Part shown: positions 48,101 through 60,300 of the stretch, in pieces
Layout of the letters: each line of letters starts with the position of its first letter
Numbering within the stretch: the stretch's first letter is position 1
Source: Prunella strophiata
Lineage: Eukaryota; Chordata; Aves; Passeriformes; Prunellidae
DNA: 64,000 bases
NCBI GenBank assembly: GCA_036583965.1
Contig: JAZBQD010000034.1
Location: 6,283,476 to 6,347,475 of the forward strand
Direction of reading: 5' to 3'
Program-made: the position numbers and the translations under genes
Notes under the pieces: model-generated
What the model saw: the letters and a program-made list of their open reading frames with translations, nothing else
Told to the model about the DNA's origin: nothing
Database searches by the model: none

Positions 48101-50640
48101 AGTTTCCTTTAACAGTATCATCTGCTCTGTGTAAGGACTTTTATATACTCAACTTTTATTCCAGAATTACAAGACATTTCAAACATGAACTCTTTCCAGC
48201 ATAACTTAAGTTTTAGTCCTTGTTATCTCAATCACTCCATGTTTCTGGATACCTGCACTGGGTTTGATAGTCAGAGCACAAGTGCTCAGTGAAGCCTGTC
48301 ACTTTGGCATCCTGCTTCCCAGCAATCCCCACCTCACAGCAATCAGCTGCTCAATAACCACATTCCTTGAGTGAAGTGAGTGAATGTCAAGCAGTTTTTC
48401 ATTTCACAAGACTTGGGTATTACGGAGTGGTGAATTCTTCTGATATTGGCAAAATGTATGCACAGAGTTCTTCTGACATGGCATCTTCAAAGGGAAAATC
48501 TGAGACTACAGCACCTTAGCTCCCTTACCCACAACCCAGCATCCAACCACCCATCACCCTTTTCTTCCCCCATCCTCCAGCAAAAAGAAGCAGGCAGTAC
48601 ACAACAGGCTTCCAGAAATACCTTCTGTCTGGCTGAGGTCTGAACGGTTGGTGAGCTGGCTGGATGAAGACAGACCAGCAACTCCACTGTCAAAACTGCC
48701 ACTGGTGGTGGCCTGGAGCTGAGATTCAGCACTGTGACTCCTCTTCAGCGGCGTCAGCAGCTCCTCCTTGAAGGAAACAAGGATCAGAGGAGCATGCAGA
48801 GGTGACATCACCCCTTTCCCCTTGCTGTTGAACCCCCAGAGGCCTGTGCTTACCTCCCAGAGGCCCCTCTGCAGCATCATCTGCTTCTTGGTCTCCTCCT
48901 GGCGCACCTGCCTGCTGTCCAGCCAGGTCACCTCGTTGGAGAGGGCAGGCTTCAGGTCCATGGCCTGGTACAGCCGCTCCCCCACACTGTTGAAGATGGT
49001 TGCCAAGGAGCGAGGCAGGATGCCCCCATCTTGGGTGGTGCCTGCAGCAAGAGCAGCAGCAAAGCTGAGGATTCAGAGGCAGAAAACACAAGACAATTCC
49101 TTCAACAGGCCCCACAACACCTTTCCTTACCCTGAATGGTGTGAGTCTTCCCTGAATTGGTGATGCCATAGGTGTAAACCAGACAGTTCTGCCCACTCAG
49201 CACATCCTTTACCACCTGCTTCATTGTCTCATCAAAGAACGATTTCTGCCCCACCTCTGGTCCAAAAATCTGCAAACAAGACACAGGAAGAATGGCTTCA
49301 TGTAGATCTTGCCTATCCTTTTGCTGATGGTTGCTCGAGTGGTATTACATGGTCCTTTGTTCCCTGCACTAGCCGTGAGCAAGAGGCCCAACAGCAATTC
49401 CAGCTGAGCTCCCTGCAAAAATAAGCTGCTCATTTGTTTGATGTAATAACATATCACTGTAGTCCCTAGTCTGTTTACAGCCTCATGAACGGGAGTTTGC
49501 CATTTGCTGCCAAAAAAGAGTTGTCAGAAACAGCTTAAAAAGAAAAAAAACCTAATAAAATAGCAACAGAAACCTGAAGTAGAAAGGATTGTACAAGAGT
49601 GCAGAGTTCAGGCAGTGCCCCTGGGGCCAGTGGATGTGAATAAGGCTGCTTTTCAAGCTGCAGGGCTGGTTTAAGCTCAAATCACTTCCAGATGGGTTGT
49701 TAGTCCCAGCTACCTACCCGGGTGAAGGAGAATCTGTGCACTGCTTGTCCCACTCCTCGCTCCGTGCTCCGCATGGTGAAGGAATTCTTTGGAGCTTTTA
49801 GGATAAGGGTTTCTGAGTTCTCAATACAGACACAGCCCTAAAGAACACATAAAATCCATCATTGCAGTGGCTTACAGGAGGATAGACAGCAAAGGACAAC
49901 AGCATCTCCCAGCAGGCACACAGCCAGCTCAGACTCTGCTTCATTCAGTGTCTCACCTGGTCTTCCCCCTTTTCCACTTCTGTAGATTTCAGAGGTCGAA
50001 CTCTGAGGTAGACCTTTAACTTTCCATTATTGTCTTCAGCTACAGCCTGCAAGAATCAGCACAAGTTAAATATGGCAGCCAGACAGGCAGCACACAACCC
50101 CCCATGGGAACACTTAACAGGAGCCACAATATGGAACACACATGTTGGCTGTGCTGCCAGTGCTGAAGAACTCTGGTCCCAAAATCACCAGCAATGCCAG
50201 AAGCTTTCTTAGGCATTTCCAAGCACACCGGCATTTCTTTTTGTTGTTATTTATCTAATAGATCAGACCAACAAGCCAAAGGCCTAACATCAAAACCAAG
50301 CATCACCCCAAGAGGCACTTGCTGCCCACTGCACTCCCAGGAACTGCTCCCCTCAATGCAGCATTTTGTTGCTGCCTCTTCTGAAGAGTCTCTGTTGTTT
50401 CTGCATCACATCACCTTTGTACAGAGCACAGCAGCCAGGAGTGAAAACACTGCCCTGTTTGTGACTGAAGAGCTCCAGCCTCACCTGAGAGCCCTCCAGG
50501 TTTGGGGAGATGGCAGAGAACTCCGGCAGCAGGTCCTTGCGCAGGTCAGCCCCAAAGCCCGTGGCTGTGGACTCGAGCACGGGGGAGGCTGCGGCCTCAT
50601 CGTCAGAAAACAGCCCCGGGGAGGCAAGTGCTTGTGCCAT
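42113..50640 (-). CDS. KIF20A: Kinesin-6 KIF20A (MKLP2), 18 coding exons, four +1 frameshifts in the tail
   Basis: This mitotic kinesin moves the chromosomal passenger complex to the central spindle and is needed for cytokinesis. Coding exons in transcript order: 50640-50485, 50046-49957, 49837-49718, 49269-49131, 49041-48854, 48766-48622, 47908-47711, 47483-47372, 47271-47200, 46684-46541, 46464-46299, 46035-45871, 45320-45180, 45083-44981, 44324-44116, 43724-43632, 43375-43237 and 42385-42113. The motor domain has P-loop GITNSGKT (about residues 157-164), SSRSH (switch I, about 380) and DLAGSE (switch II, about 412-417). It contains the kinesin-6 insertion (exons at 48.6-49.0 kb) and is in frame throughout. 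The coiled-coil tail needs one extra base skipped at each of about 45308, 44207, 43662 and 43261; conserved KIF20A protein then resumes every time. The product would be about 882 residues (human 890). The extreme C-terminus is diverged. The donor at 47371 (AG then GTCTGA) is weak. I favour sequence error over pseudogenisation. Confidence 0.95.
42425..42740 (-). mobile_element. CR1 LINE 3' end, minus orientation, in the last KIF20A intron
   Basis: The plus strand shows AATCATAGAAAG, then AAGATCATCTTGTCCCCTG, CACTTCCAGGGATGGAGCAG, GAATTTTCTCCTAATATCTA and CTATTCCCCCTTGTCTTGCC. This is the reverse complement of the CR1 3' end, moderately diverged. It lies only about 40 bp from the last exon. Confidence 0.85.
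45321..45870 (-). other. KIF20A: KIF20A intron, nothing else seen
   Basis: This intron separates the exon ending SMYEK from the first tail exon. No repeat or extra exon was recognised. The other KIF20A introns over 300 bp (for example 47909-48621 and 49270-49717) likewise hold nothing I can name. Confidence 0.6.
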
Positions 50641-50657
50641 GGTGCCTCACACGGCTC
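50485..50657 (-). other. KIF20A: KIF20A first coding exon with start codon context
   Basis: An acceptor (TTTTCCCCAG) ends at 50658 on the minus strand. It is followed by a 17-base leader, GAGCCGTGTGAGGCACC, and ATG. The position -3 purine (A of CACC) is a good Kozak match. The translated start MAQALASPGLFSDDEAAASP parallels the vertebrate KIF20A N-terminus, which supports this ATG. The exon ends at the donor CTCAG then GTGAGG. Confidence 0.88.
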
Positions 50658-51048
50658 CTGGGGAAAAAGGGGCACAGGACAGGGTGGTTACAGCAATGCC
50701 CTGCACATCCATCAGTCCCCACAAACATAAATCCCCACCTGGAACCCTCCCTACACACAGCGCGCTGTTTGCAAATGTGCACACATACACACCCCCTGCA
50801 CACGGGGAAACCTCACAGGAGCCCGGACACAGCCCATGCACACACAAACACTACCCAGGACTCCAAACCCACCTGCTGGACATACGGACACCATACAGGT
50901 GACATGCACACAGACACCCCTTTAACACACGGTACCAAACAGACCTAACGCATACACCAACCACCACACAGGACAGCCCCAAACCCAGACGCAGCTCCTC
51001 GCCGCCTTCACCCCCACACAGCCCAGCACCACGCGGGTCTGGCCTCAC

Positions 51049-51120
51049 GCACAGAACCCGCAGACACCGCCAGCCGCCTCTCCGGCCGCTCCGGCCCCGT
51101 TCCCCTCACGCCGCCCCTCG
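51049..51120 (-). other. KIF20A: Candidate noncoding exon 1 of KIF20A
   Basis: On the minus strand a donor-like CTGTGC then GTGAGG ends an exon at 51049. It would splice to the acceptor at 50658. The upstream limit is uncertain, but the cell-cycle elements at 51129-51191 place the start site at about 51100-51125. This is inferred from splice signals only. Confidence 0.45.
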
Positions 51121-51348
51121 CTCGGCGTTTCAAACCTCGCCGCCCGCCCGCTCCGCCAATGGGAGCACGGCGTGAGCGTTCCTCCACCAATCAGCGCCCG
51201 CTCTTGGGACAGAGGGGGCGGGGCCAGGGCAACCGGCCGGCCGCGCGCGCGCGCACACGTCGAGGGGGGCGTGGTAACGCTCGGCCGCCTCCCGGCGGGC
51301 TTTGCGCAGCGGCGCCGCCTGCGCCGCCCCCAGGGCCGGGCGGGGAAG
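51050..51348. promoter_or_regulatory. Bidirectional KIF20A/BRD8 promoter
   Basis: A GC-rich interval lies between the divergent genes. It contains a CHR-type TTTGAA on the minus strand (TTCAAA at 51129-51134), two CCAAT boxes on the plus strand (51156-51160 and 51187-51191), and a GGGGCGGGGCC GC box near 51216-51226. The two CCAAT boxes are 31 bp apart, and the nearer is about 22 bp upstream of the CHR in KIF20A orientation. That is the NF-Y plus CHR spacing typical of DREAM/MMB-controlled G2/M genes. A GC-rich CDE-like stretch (GGGCGGC) precedes the CHR by four bases. An alternating (CG)n run lies at about 51242-51253. KIF20A and BRD8 are also head-to-head in mammals. Confidence 0.75.
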
Positions 51349-54300
51349 ATGGCGGCGGGGCCGGGGAGTGAGTGCGAGGCCGGGCGGGAGACGCGGCGGG
51401 GAGCGAGCGGCGGCGGGGCTGGGGAGGAGAAGGGGCAGGGGAACGGCCCGAGGAGAACGGAGCGGTTGCGGAGTGCCCTCCCGGGAAGAAGCAGCGGTGG
51501 CGAGGGGCGGGGCGGGGCCAATGGGTCCGGGGAGGGGCGGGGCCAGCGAGTCCGTGAGGGGCGGGGCCAGGCGCGGAGGCGCGGGTTCGAGTGCCGGTGT
51601 GGCCGGCGCGGGTTCGAGTCCCGGTGTGGCCGGCGCGGATTCGAGTCCCGGTGTGGCCGGCGCGGATTCGAGTCCCGGTGTGGCCGGCGCGGGTTCGAGT
51701 CCCGGTGTGGCCGGCGCGGCCCCGCACACTCCTGCCCTGTCCCGTCCCGCAGAGCACAAGCTGCTGAGCGCCGGCCCCACCGAGCCCTGGTCCATCCGCG
51801 AGAAGCTCTGCCTGGCCTCCTCCGTCATGCGCAGCGGCGACCAGAACTGGTACGGGAGCGGGGAAGGCGGGCGGCGTGCGCAGAGCACCGGGCACGGCAC
51901 GGGGATGTCACCCCGCTGCCGCTGTTCGGGAACGAACGATGGGGTGTAAGAGTGTTCAAGGTTTATCTGGACAGGCATTTTGTTACCTTCATAACTACTA
52001 TGTAAAAGTAGAGGTATGTTCATCAAAATAAAGAGTGATGAGAGCTGGAGAGGGATTTTGGACAAAGACATGGAGTGTCAGGATAAGGGGGAATGGCTTC
52101 AGACTGACAGAGGGAGGGTTAGGGTGGAGATTGGGAAAAGTTCTTTACTGTGAGGCTGGTGAGGCACTGGAAAGGGTTGTCCAGAGAAGTTGTGACTCCC
52201 CATCCCTGGAAGCATCCATGGGCAGGTTGGACAGGGCTTGGAGCAACCTGGGATAGTGAAAATGTCCCTGCCCATGGCAGGGGGTTGGAACAAGATTATC
52301 TTTAAGATGCTTTTCCAACCCATTCTATGATTCTGTGTTCATAATTAGATGAGTTGTGGACAACAAAGATATTGGTGACAGATTCCTGTGCACTGAAACC
52401 TATAGCTCTGTTTTACTGTATTCTTCTCCTCACTAAAGTAAGGGTGTTGTGGAGATGTAATCATTCAATCAAATGTAACCACATGCAAGAAACTTGCTTT
52501 TCAAAGCAAAGGAGTGAAATTACTGTTTCTTAGAAGCAGGTACATATTTTTGAGAGTTGTACAACTCCCTGGTGAGTTTGTCATGTTTAGCAGGGTTATT
52601 CAATGACGTAAAGAGAGGTTTTCATCTTTTCTCTGCATGTTGGTTGGGGGAGAAGTAAGCTGGTGGTGACTTGCCATTTCCCTCCCACAGGGTCTCAGTC
52701 AGCAGAGCCATCAAACCTTTTGCAGAGCCAGGACGCCCACCTGACTGGTTTTCCCAAAAGGTAAGCACTGACATTTGAATCTTGGACACCAAATCTCTGC
52801 ACAATCAGAAAAGCCAAAGTGAGGATGAATTAAGGATAAATTGTTCTGTGCTTTATCCAGTATACAGTTACTAAGTAAGACTAACTAAAGAGATCCTTCA
52901 CCAGGCACGTGATTAAGCTGTGAAATTCCTTACCTCAGGAATTTGTGGATGTCCATGTATTTTGGTGGGTCCTGCTGTTTAGGCAAGCAAACTGCCCTCT
53001 GACTTCCTTTGTTTCTTCTCAGCACTGTGCATCTCAATACTCAGAGCTCTTGGAGACCACAGAGACCCCAAAGTGAGTACCAAGTACCCAGCACAGCCTG
53101 CAGCAGCTGGGGATCCTTACAGCAAAGTCCTTGTCTTCTGTTAAATTACTTTCTGCCCCAGCCAAGTCCTCCCAAAAGGAGCATTCCAGAATGAGAAAAT
53201 TCAGGGGGAATAGTTTGGGGACAGTGGATAGGGTTTTACATTGCTCTGTGGTTGCATCAGAAGAAGGCATGGGGGGCCTTGTGCCTTGAGATTCAGGGTG
53301 CATGGACAGGTGTCAAGATCTCTCACTGTTGGGGGGAAGGTAACATTTATTTGGCTGGAATAAAACACTGCATGTTAGCTTTACTGATCAGAACCTTTAT
53401 GCATAAATTTATCATTCAGAATAGAGGTAGAAAAGAGAAAGAGTGAGAAGGAAGATGTTTTGTGTTTGTCACTATTTTGAAGTTTTCTTATCAGTGTTAT
53501 CACTACATCTCTGTGATCTCAGTTATTTACTGCTCCTAATTCCAGGCATTTTGTTTGGGGACTTCACACGGTATTAACTTAAAGATGGGATGTTTAAAAG
53601 TAATATTTGTGTGTGGCTGATTTGTTTGTGAGTGATCTTCAGCACTAGAGTTGCAAAATCAAAGGGCTTAGTAGAATCATTGAAGGAAAAAATAGATGTT
53701 TCTTCTTGTAGAGTAAAAGAATTTTCTCTTTAAGTGGAAGGATTGTTTTCAGGTTGAGAATCTTTAGTGAACTTGCACCTTTGATCTGTTCCTGAAGACT
53801 TTAACACTGGGTGAATTAGCAAAAATTTGGTGAAGAGATTGTTTGAACATTGTGCTGTCCAATATAATTTAAGGAATTGAAGGAAGTTGATTTTTTTTGC
53901 ATGAGCATGTCACAAATGACAGAAAGCAGCCATTTATGAAAGAGGAACTGAGTTTTCGTGTGGTTTGTGTCTGAGTTTTTCTTTTCTCTTATTCTGTAGA
54001 AGAAAACGTGGTGAGAAGGGAGAAGTTGTGGAAACAGTGGAAGATGTTATTGTGCGGAAACTGACTGCAGAGAGGGTTGAGGAGTTGAAGAAAATTATTA
54101 AAGAAACACAGGAAAAATACAGGTACATGGCAGAGGTGTTAAAATGTTGCACACCTAGGGAGTCCTGTCCTGAAACAGTAGTTCAGGTGGGATGGTGATT
54201 GGGGTGAAAATGCTGCTTAAGGTTTCCAGTTCAGTGATGAGGAAGTAAAAAAAAAAATTATGATTACAGGCAACTCAAGAAGGATGCAGAGCTGATCCAG

Positions 54301-57300
54301 GCTGGACACATGGATAGCAGACTGGAGGAGCTGTGCAATGAGATTATGATGTGGGTTATTTCATTATTTCTTCTGAGATTGTAGTTTCCTGAGCAAACAC
54401 TTTGTTTGCTCCACATAGTTTGGGTTAAGAGAAATGGGACAGCTGGGCAGATGCTTTGGCCTCTGAGGGGGGACAGCTTGGCCTGGGGGATACCAGCTGT
54501 GTGGAACATCCTTTGGGGTTGCTCAGTAAAGAGCTTGGCCATGGATTGCAGAACCATGTTTGCTGCCTCCATTCTGACAGTCATCTGGAAGTGAAATTTC
54601 CTGCCCTGTGTGTCATTCTCTGGCTCTGCTGCTCACCCTGGGGGAATTGAGCCTGAGTTCACAGGAGTGGTTTGATGCTGTCTGGAGGTAGCAGGGTGGG
54701 TGTCAGCAAAAAACATTTTGAAGGGGGAGTTAAGGGGAACTGAGACACCCTGTGACAGCAGGTTTTTGTTCTTTGTACAGAAAGAAAAAAATGGAAGAGG
54801 AGGAGGCAGAAGTCAAGAGGAAGGCTACAGATGCTGCTTATCAGGGTAAGCTGGAAATGAGGTGCCTTCGTTTTCCTCAGACCAATGCATATATTCATAA
54901 GAACATTTAGAAAATACTGAAGTCTTGTTAGACCTGCAGGAGGAATTCCTTAACCCCAGAAGTTGGAGAGAGAGGCTGTATTCTCTTTCCAGCACTATAT
55001 TTGTAACAGGGAAGAAGGCAGAGGCTTCTGAAGAAGGAACAAAATCTTCAGGAAAAGCATATCCAAGGGAAAGCAGGATTAGTAAGGAGCTCTGTGATAG
55101 AATGTCAGGCTTTTCACACCTTTAGTTTCCTCTGGTCACTGAAGATAAAGGGAAGAAACTTTTATTCTGAATGTTTAGTTCTTCATAACTCTTGGGGCAT
55201 TTAATTTGGTGGTGGGAGGTGGATGAATACCCAGCTGCTAGAGAAACCTGCATGCTGGAGTGTATAACCCAAAGTTAGTATTATTTGGGAATCTGAGCCT
55301 AGTGGGGTGCAAGAAATTCTATAACACAAATTGTTCTCTTAAAATTCTTCAGGATAAAGTCAGAGGTAACTCTTGGGGACTGTCCCCCATGGAGTCACAG
55401 GATCTCAGTGTGGTTTCTGTTCTCTTCCAGCTCGCCAGGCCATTAAGAACCCCCCTCGAAGGCTGACGGGGGTGATGGTTCGTTCTCCTGCAGGCTCCAC
55501 CTCCCCGGGCGGGGATTATTCCCTCGGAGATCTGTCCCAGCCCGCTGGGGATGAGGCCAGCCCAGGGGTAAGGATCCTTCTCTGGGTAGGAGGGAAAGCC
55601 CAGCTTGGGACATGGGGCTCTGCATCCATCACAGAGAGAAGGGGCCTGGGGAGAAGCCCTTGCCTTGCTTTGCAGACTTCAGGTGCTGCAGTGTGGTTGG
55701 TGACAGTGCTGCTCAAGATCCTCTTCCCTGTCTGTGGTGATCAAAGGCCGAGTAGGGGCATCAGTGGGTTGGCCAGGCAGTCTGTGAGTGCCTGGGAAAT
55801 GGCTCTGCAGGGCAGGGAAAGGGTGAAAGCACATGCCTGGAGTAGGGGCAGTGAGTGAATGGAGTAGGTGTCTGTGGTGTGCTGGATCAATGCTCTTGGG
55901 GGAAGCAGCAAGTGGGGCTGGTCCGTGTGGTGGAGTGTGGCTTTGAACAGTGTGGTTTTTCTCTTTCTCAGGTCACGCCAGGGACATTGCCCAGCACCCC
56001 AGTTGCCTCCTTCATTGGAATCCCTGACACCCCTCCAGGCTCTGCTCCCCTGGATGCCCCCATGACCCCAGTCACTGATGATTCACCCCAGAAAAAGATG
56101 CTAGGACAAAAAGCAACTCCGCCTCCTTCCCCTCTGCTCTCAGAGCTGCTGAAGAAGGGCAGTCTCCTGCCCACAAGCCCCAGGCTGGTATGGAGCTCTC
56201 TGCTCATATATGCAAGCACACAAACAATTTGCTCTCCCACTGAAAAAGGGGGATCTGCAAAGAATTTTTTAAAATGTGCAGTTTTGTGAGAGTCCCAGCA
56301 GAAGTGATAATCTGAGAGGTGTAAATACCCCTGTGAGCTGCAGAGGTGAGCCCCTTTCCCAGCAGGACTGCAGGGCTCGTGCAGCACGTAGGACTGGCTG
56401 TCCCCTCAGTCATAAGGAGTTGGAGTTGCAGGGTTTGCTAGAGGAAATAGTTCTCCTCAGGGAAGCTGTTAGTCAGCATCATCCCTATCAGCCTCCATGG
56501 AGCTGTTCCTGGTGATTCCTACACTGGGCTCACAATTCCTGACACCTTGTCAGGAAGTCGTGTTCAATATTTTTAATGTGTACAGCAGTAGGGAATCCTT
56601 GAATGGCGTTTATGACCTATACAGAAGTGCTTCAGTTTTCTCCTAATTGTAGACAGTTACTAAGATCACTGTGATGAGAACCCACTTGTGATGTTAGTGA
56701 CTTGGGAAGTCTTAGGAGATGTTGACACTGTTCAGAGCCCAGTCTGAAAACAGCAGCCATCAGCCTGCTTGTGACACAGATTCCCTGGGTTAGTGCTTGT
56801 GTGATGGAGTAGGTGTGTTGCTGTTGACTTTTTTCTTTGTAGTAGTCAGATTTAGAGTTTTTTCTGTTTGTTAGCATGGGTAAATGTTCCATGGGTTTTG
56901 TGTTTGCAGGATGTAAGATAAAGTGGAGCAGGAAAGGTAATGGCTGTGGAAGGCTGAGTTTTCTTTGTAGGAACAGGACTGGTTTGCATCTGTTTCAAGG
57001 TCCATCATAGGTTCACTGTGTGACCTTGATCGAGTTACTTTCCATCTTGGTACTTCTGCTTCTCTCAATATTTCTGTGCCATCTCAGGGTCTAGAGAGAC
57101 TCATGTGTGTAAAGGATTGTGAGGTCCTTGAGCAGAAGAACTGTGATAGAGCAAATAATGCACTTGGCCTCACCTCAAAGGAAGGTGGCACTGCAGCTGT
57201 GTTACAGCTGAAAAACAGCAACAGTTTCAGACTGTCATGCTCTGCACCTGTGTGAGGGGCCTCAGGCAGGGACTAACCTGAATGAAAACTGCAGAAGAAA

Positions 57301-60300
57301 TGCTGGGACACCAGGTGCTGGTCCCGTTCATGGAGGTGCACGTGTGGCAGAGAATCACTGGTGTGGTGGTATCTCCAGGAACTTGAGTCTCATCCTCCTT
57401 TGACAGGTCGGTGAAACCGAAATGGCAGTGGCTTCTGGTCACATGAACAGCTCTGGAGTGCTGCTGGAGGTAGGAAGTGTCCTTCCAGTGCTGCATAGTG
57501 GGGAAATGCAGTCGGCACCTGGTGCTGTCCCTGCATCTCCAGCTGCTTCAGGTAACTCAGGCCTCTCCCTGGACAGTTCTCCCTCAAGATGTACCTTCAG
57601 ACTGTTCTGTGGATTTTTTTGGGGAAAGATGATGTCTTATCTGGCTGGTTTGGGGGTTTCTCTATCAGTTGTATTCCTATTTCTGTAGCCCTGTCCATCT
57701 CACCCCTACTTTTTAAGAAGACCCTAATCCCTAAAAGAGTGACTGAAATAATTTGGCTTGATCTAGTCCTGATCCATGCAGTCTGGGTTTCTGAGTTTGA
57801 CATGGCTAATACCAGGCATCTGAGTGTAGAAAGAAAGGGTTTGTTCACAGGGAATTGGGGGGAAAATGGTCTAGATCTGATTCCCAACGTGTCAAACACA
57901 GCTCCCTGTGGATCTGGAGAACTCACGTGCCTTCCCTCTGCTGTCTCTTAGAGATCTGTTGAGAGTTAGAGCACTGAGCTCCAGAGGAAGTTCCAGAGAG
58001 TGAGGGTAAGGGGGACAGTGCAAGACTCTGCATTGGGCTTTTTCAGAACAACCTGCCTGAGGAAGTTTTTTCCTCAGCTCCTGCTGACCAGAGATTTAAT
58101 CACATTGTCTGCAACTGAGAGTTTATGTCACTCATTCCTATAGAATTCCATTCATGTAATCTTGCTTTCCTTATCCACATCTGGTTTTCTGTGACCTGTT
58201 AATTTGGTCCAGACAGTTTAGTAAATTCAGTCTGGAAGTTACAGCTAAGATGAATTGCAGCCTTTGATATAAGAGGAATTCTCCAGGAAAAACCTGCAAG
58301 GAAATCCCCTCTGCTCCCTCCCAGCTCCTGTGATGACTGTTTGTCTTGGCTTACCTTGTGTGGCTCTCTCAGCACTGTTTTTCAGATTTCCCATAATTGT
58401 TTTGGGATGAGCCTTTGGAAGGGCATCTCTGTGCATGTGTGGCTTAGTCTGTCCAGCCCTTACAGTGAGTGCAGTGTTCTGTAGCTGCATGATTCTGCCT
58501 CAGACTGCACACACAACAGGAGTCATGCATTTTTGGGTGCAGGTTCTCTGTACAGCTTTTGGGACTCTTCATAGGTATCTCTGTGTCTTCCCAGAAGAAG
58601 CCACCAGGCAGTGAAGAGCCCAGTGGTGGCTTTGTGAACTTCAGTGGTGGCTGCTTCTTGCTCATGTGCTTTTCCCTTCTACTCTCTGTTAGGTGCTCCT
58701 ACGCTTTCCCGGCTTTTAGAAGCTGGTCCTGCACAGTTCACCTCACCTCTTGCTTCCTTCTCCGCTGTTGCCAGCGAGCCTCCAGCTAAGCTCCTGCCAC
58801 CCCCTGTAGAGCCTGTGTCCCAGGCCACTATTGTCATGATGCCCACGCTATCAGCACCAGCCGTTGTGCCACCAGCTGCAGCTGCAGAAAGCGTAGCCAC
58901 AGGTGCGTTCCTGAGCCACGCACTCAGAGATCCAGCAGAACTTCCCGTGGGATCAGAGCTCTCAGCTGGGCTTTATCACCTCAGACTGGCCAAAAAGGAT
59001 GGTTCTGGCTGGGTTCTGGAGTAAACAGATGGTTTTAAACAGGGTTTGCTGGGTGTGGGTGGGGGTGCTGGTGATTTGCTGGACTGCAGTTCAAGGGTTG
59101 GAATCTCACTTGGTGTCTCCTGTGGGAAAGCAAACCCGTATTTGTCTTTTATTAATCTAAGTTGTGGTGGGGTGGATGGGCCTGGGATGCTTGTGGTTGG
59201 TGCTTGGTCCTACCCACTGCAGTATTTGTTTATGTGGGGACTTGTCCAGCTTGGTCTCTGACTGTCCCTCTCATCCTTGTGCAGTGAGCCAGCCAGAAGC
59301 CTGTGTTTCCATGGAGGCAGTGTCTGATTCCCACACTGTGACAGTGTCCATGGACAGCAGTGAAATATCAATGATCATTGATTCCATCAAGAAAGAGTGC
59401 CTGGGCTCTGGGGCTGGCAGCACTGCAGGATCTTCCAAAGATCACTGCATGGATGGGAAAGAAGATCTGGATTTGGCTGAGAAAATGGATATTGCAGTGT
59501 CCTATACGGGGGAAGAGCTGGACTTTGATACGGTTGGAAACATTATAGCCATCATTGAGGACAAGGTAAATGGGGAAAGCAGAGTGCCAGTGCCTTTTGC
59601 TCCACATTCAGTTGGGTTAATCTCAAATGATTGCTGTTCACCAATTTAGTTTAAGCAAGCAAGAAGTAACTATTCCTGAATGCAAATTCTCACCATCATT
59701 TTCCAGATCAACAGGATAGGACACCCCTGCTGCCTGTCTGACACTGGTGCTCCTTTTCAAAATGTCTTTCTTCCTTGGAGGGTAGGGTTTGGGTCATGTC
59801 TCTGGCAGACAGATGAGCACTGCTCACAGAATCCTTTCCAGGAGTGCCATATTTCTGAAACTGAAGCTTCAGGAGAAACTCTCACAGGGAGTGATACAAA
59901 TCTGGCTGAAAAAGGCAACTTTGTAAACGGAGTAGACTGGGATTTCCACAACTGTCTCAGTACCAAATAACATGAACTTTTCTTTAATCCCTCTTTCTGA
60001 CCTTGGCCTGCACTGCTGTGTGTTTGTTTTGACAATAAAGGTAGATGACCACCCTGAAGTCCTGGACGCAGCAGTTGTTGAAGCTGCTCTGTCTTCTTTC
60101 TGCGAGGACACCGACGACCCTCAGACCCTTCCTGGCCCGTGGGAGCACTCCATTCGTCAGGAGCACGAGAAACAGGCCCAGGTGCCACAAGTGTCTGTGA
60201 CTGTCAAGCAGGAGAGACTGGAGTGTGAGGAGCCAGAGGCAAAAGGAATTCGGGACCTAATGGGCATCAGTGAGCTGGGGGCAGAAATAAAGACTGAACT

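Noticed and set aside
51580..51714. tRNA genes
   Set aside because: B-box-like cores recur every 27 bp, but there is no A box, cloverleaf or T-run terminator.
51130..52071. 313-codon minus-strand and 277-codon plus-strand frames
   Set aside because: They cross the GC-rich promoter and the 27-bp (nine-codon) repeat. The real coding content here is only the short BRD8 exons 1 and 2.
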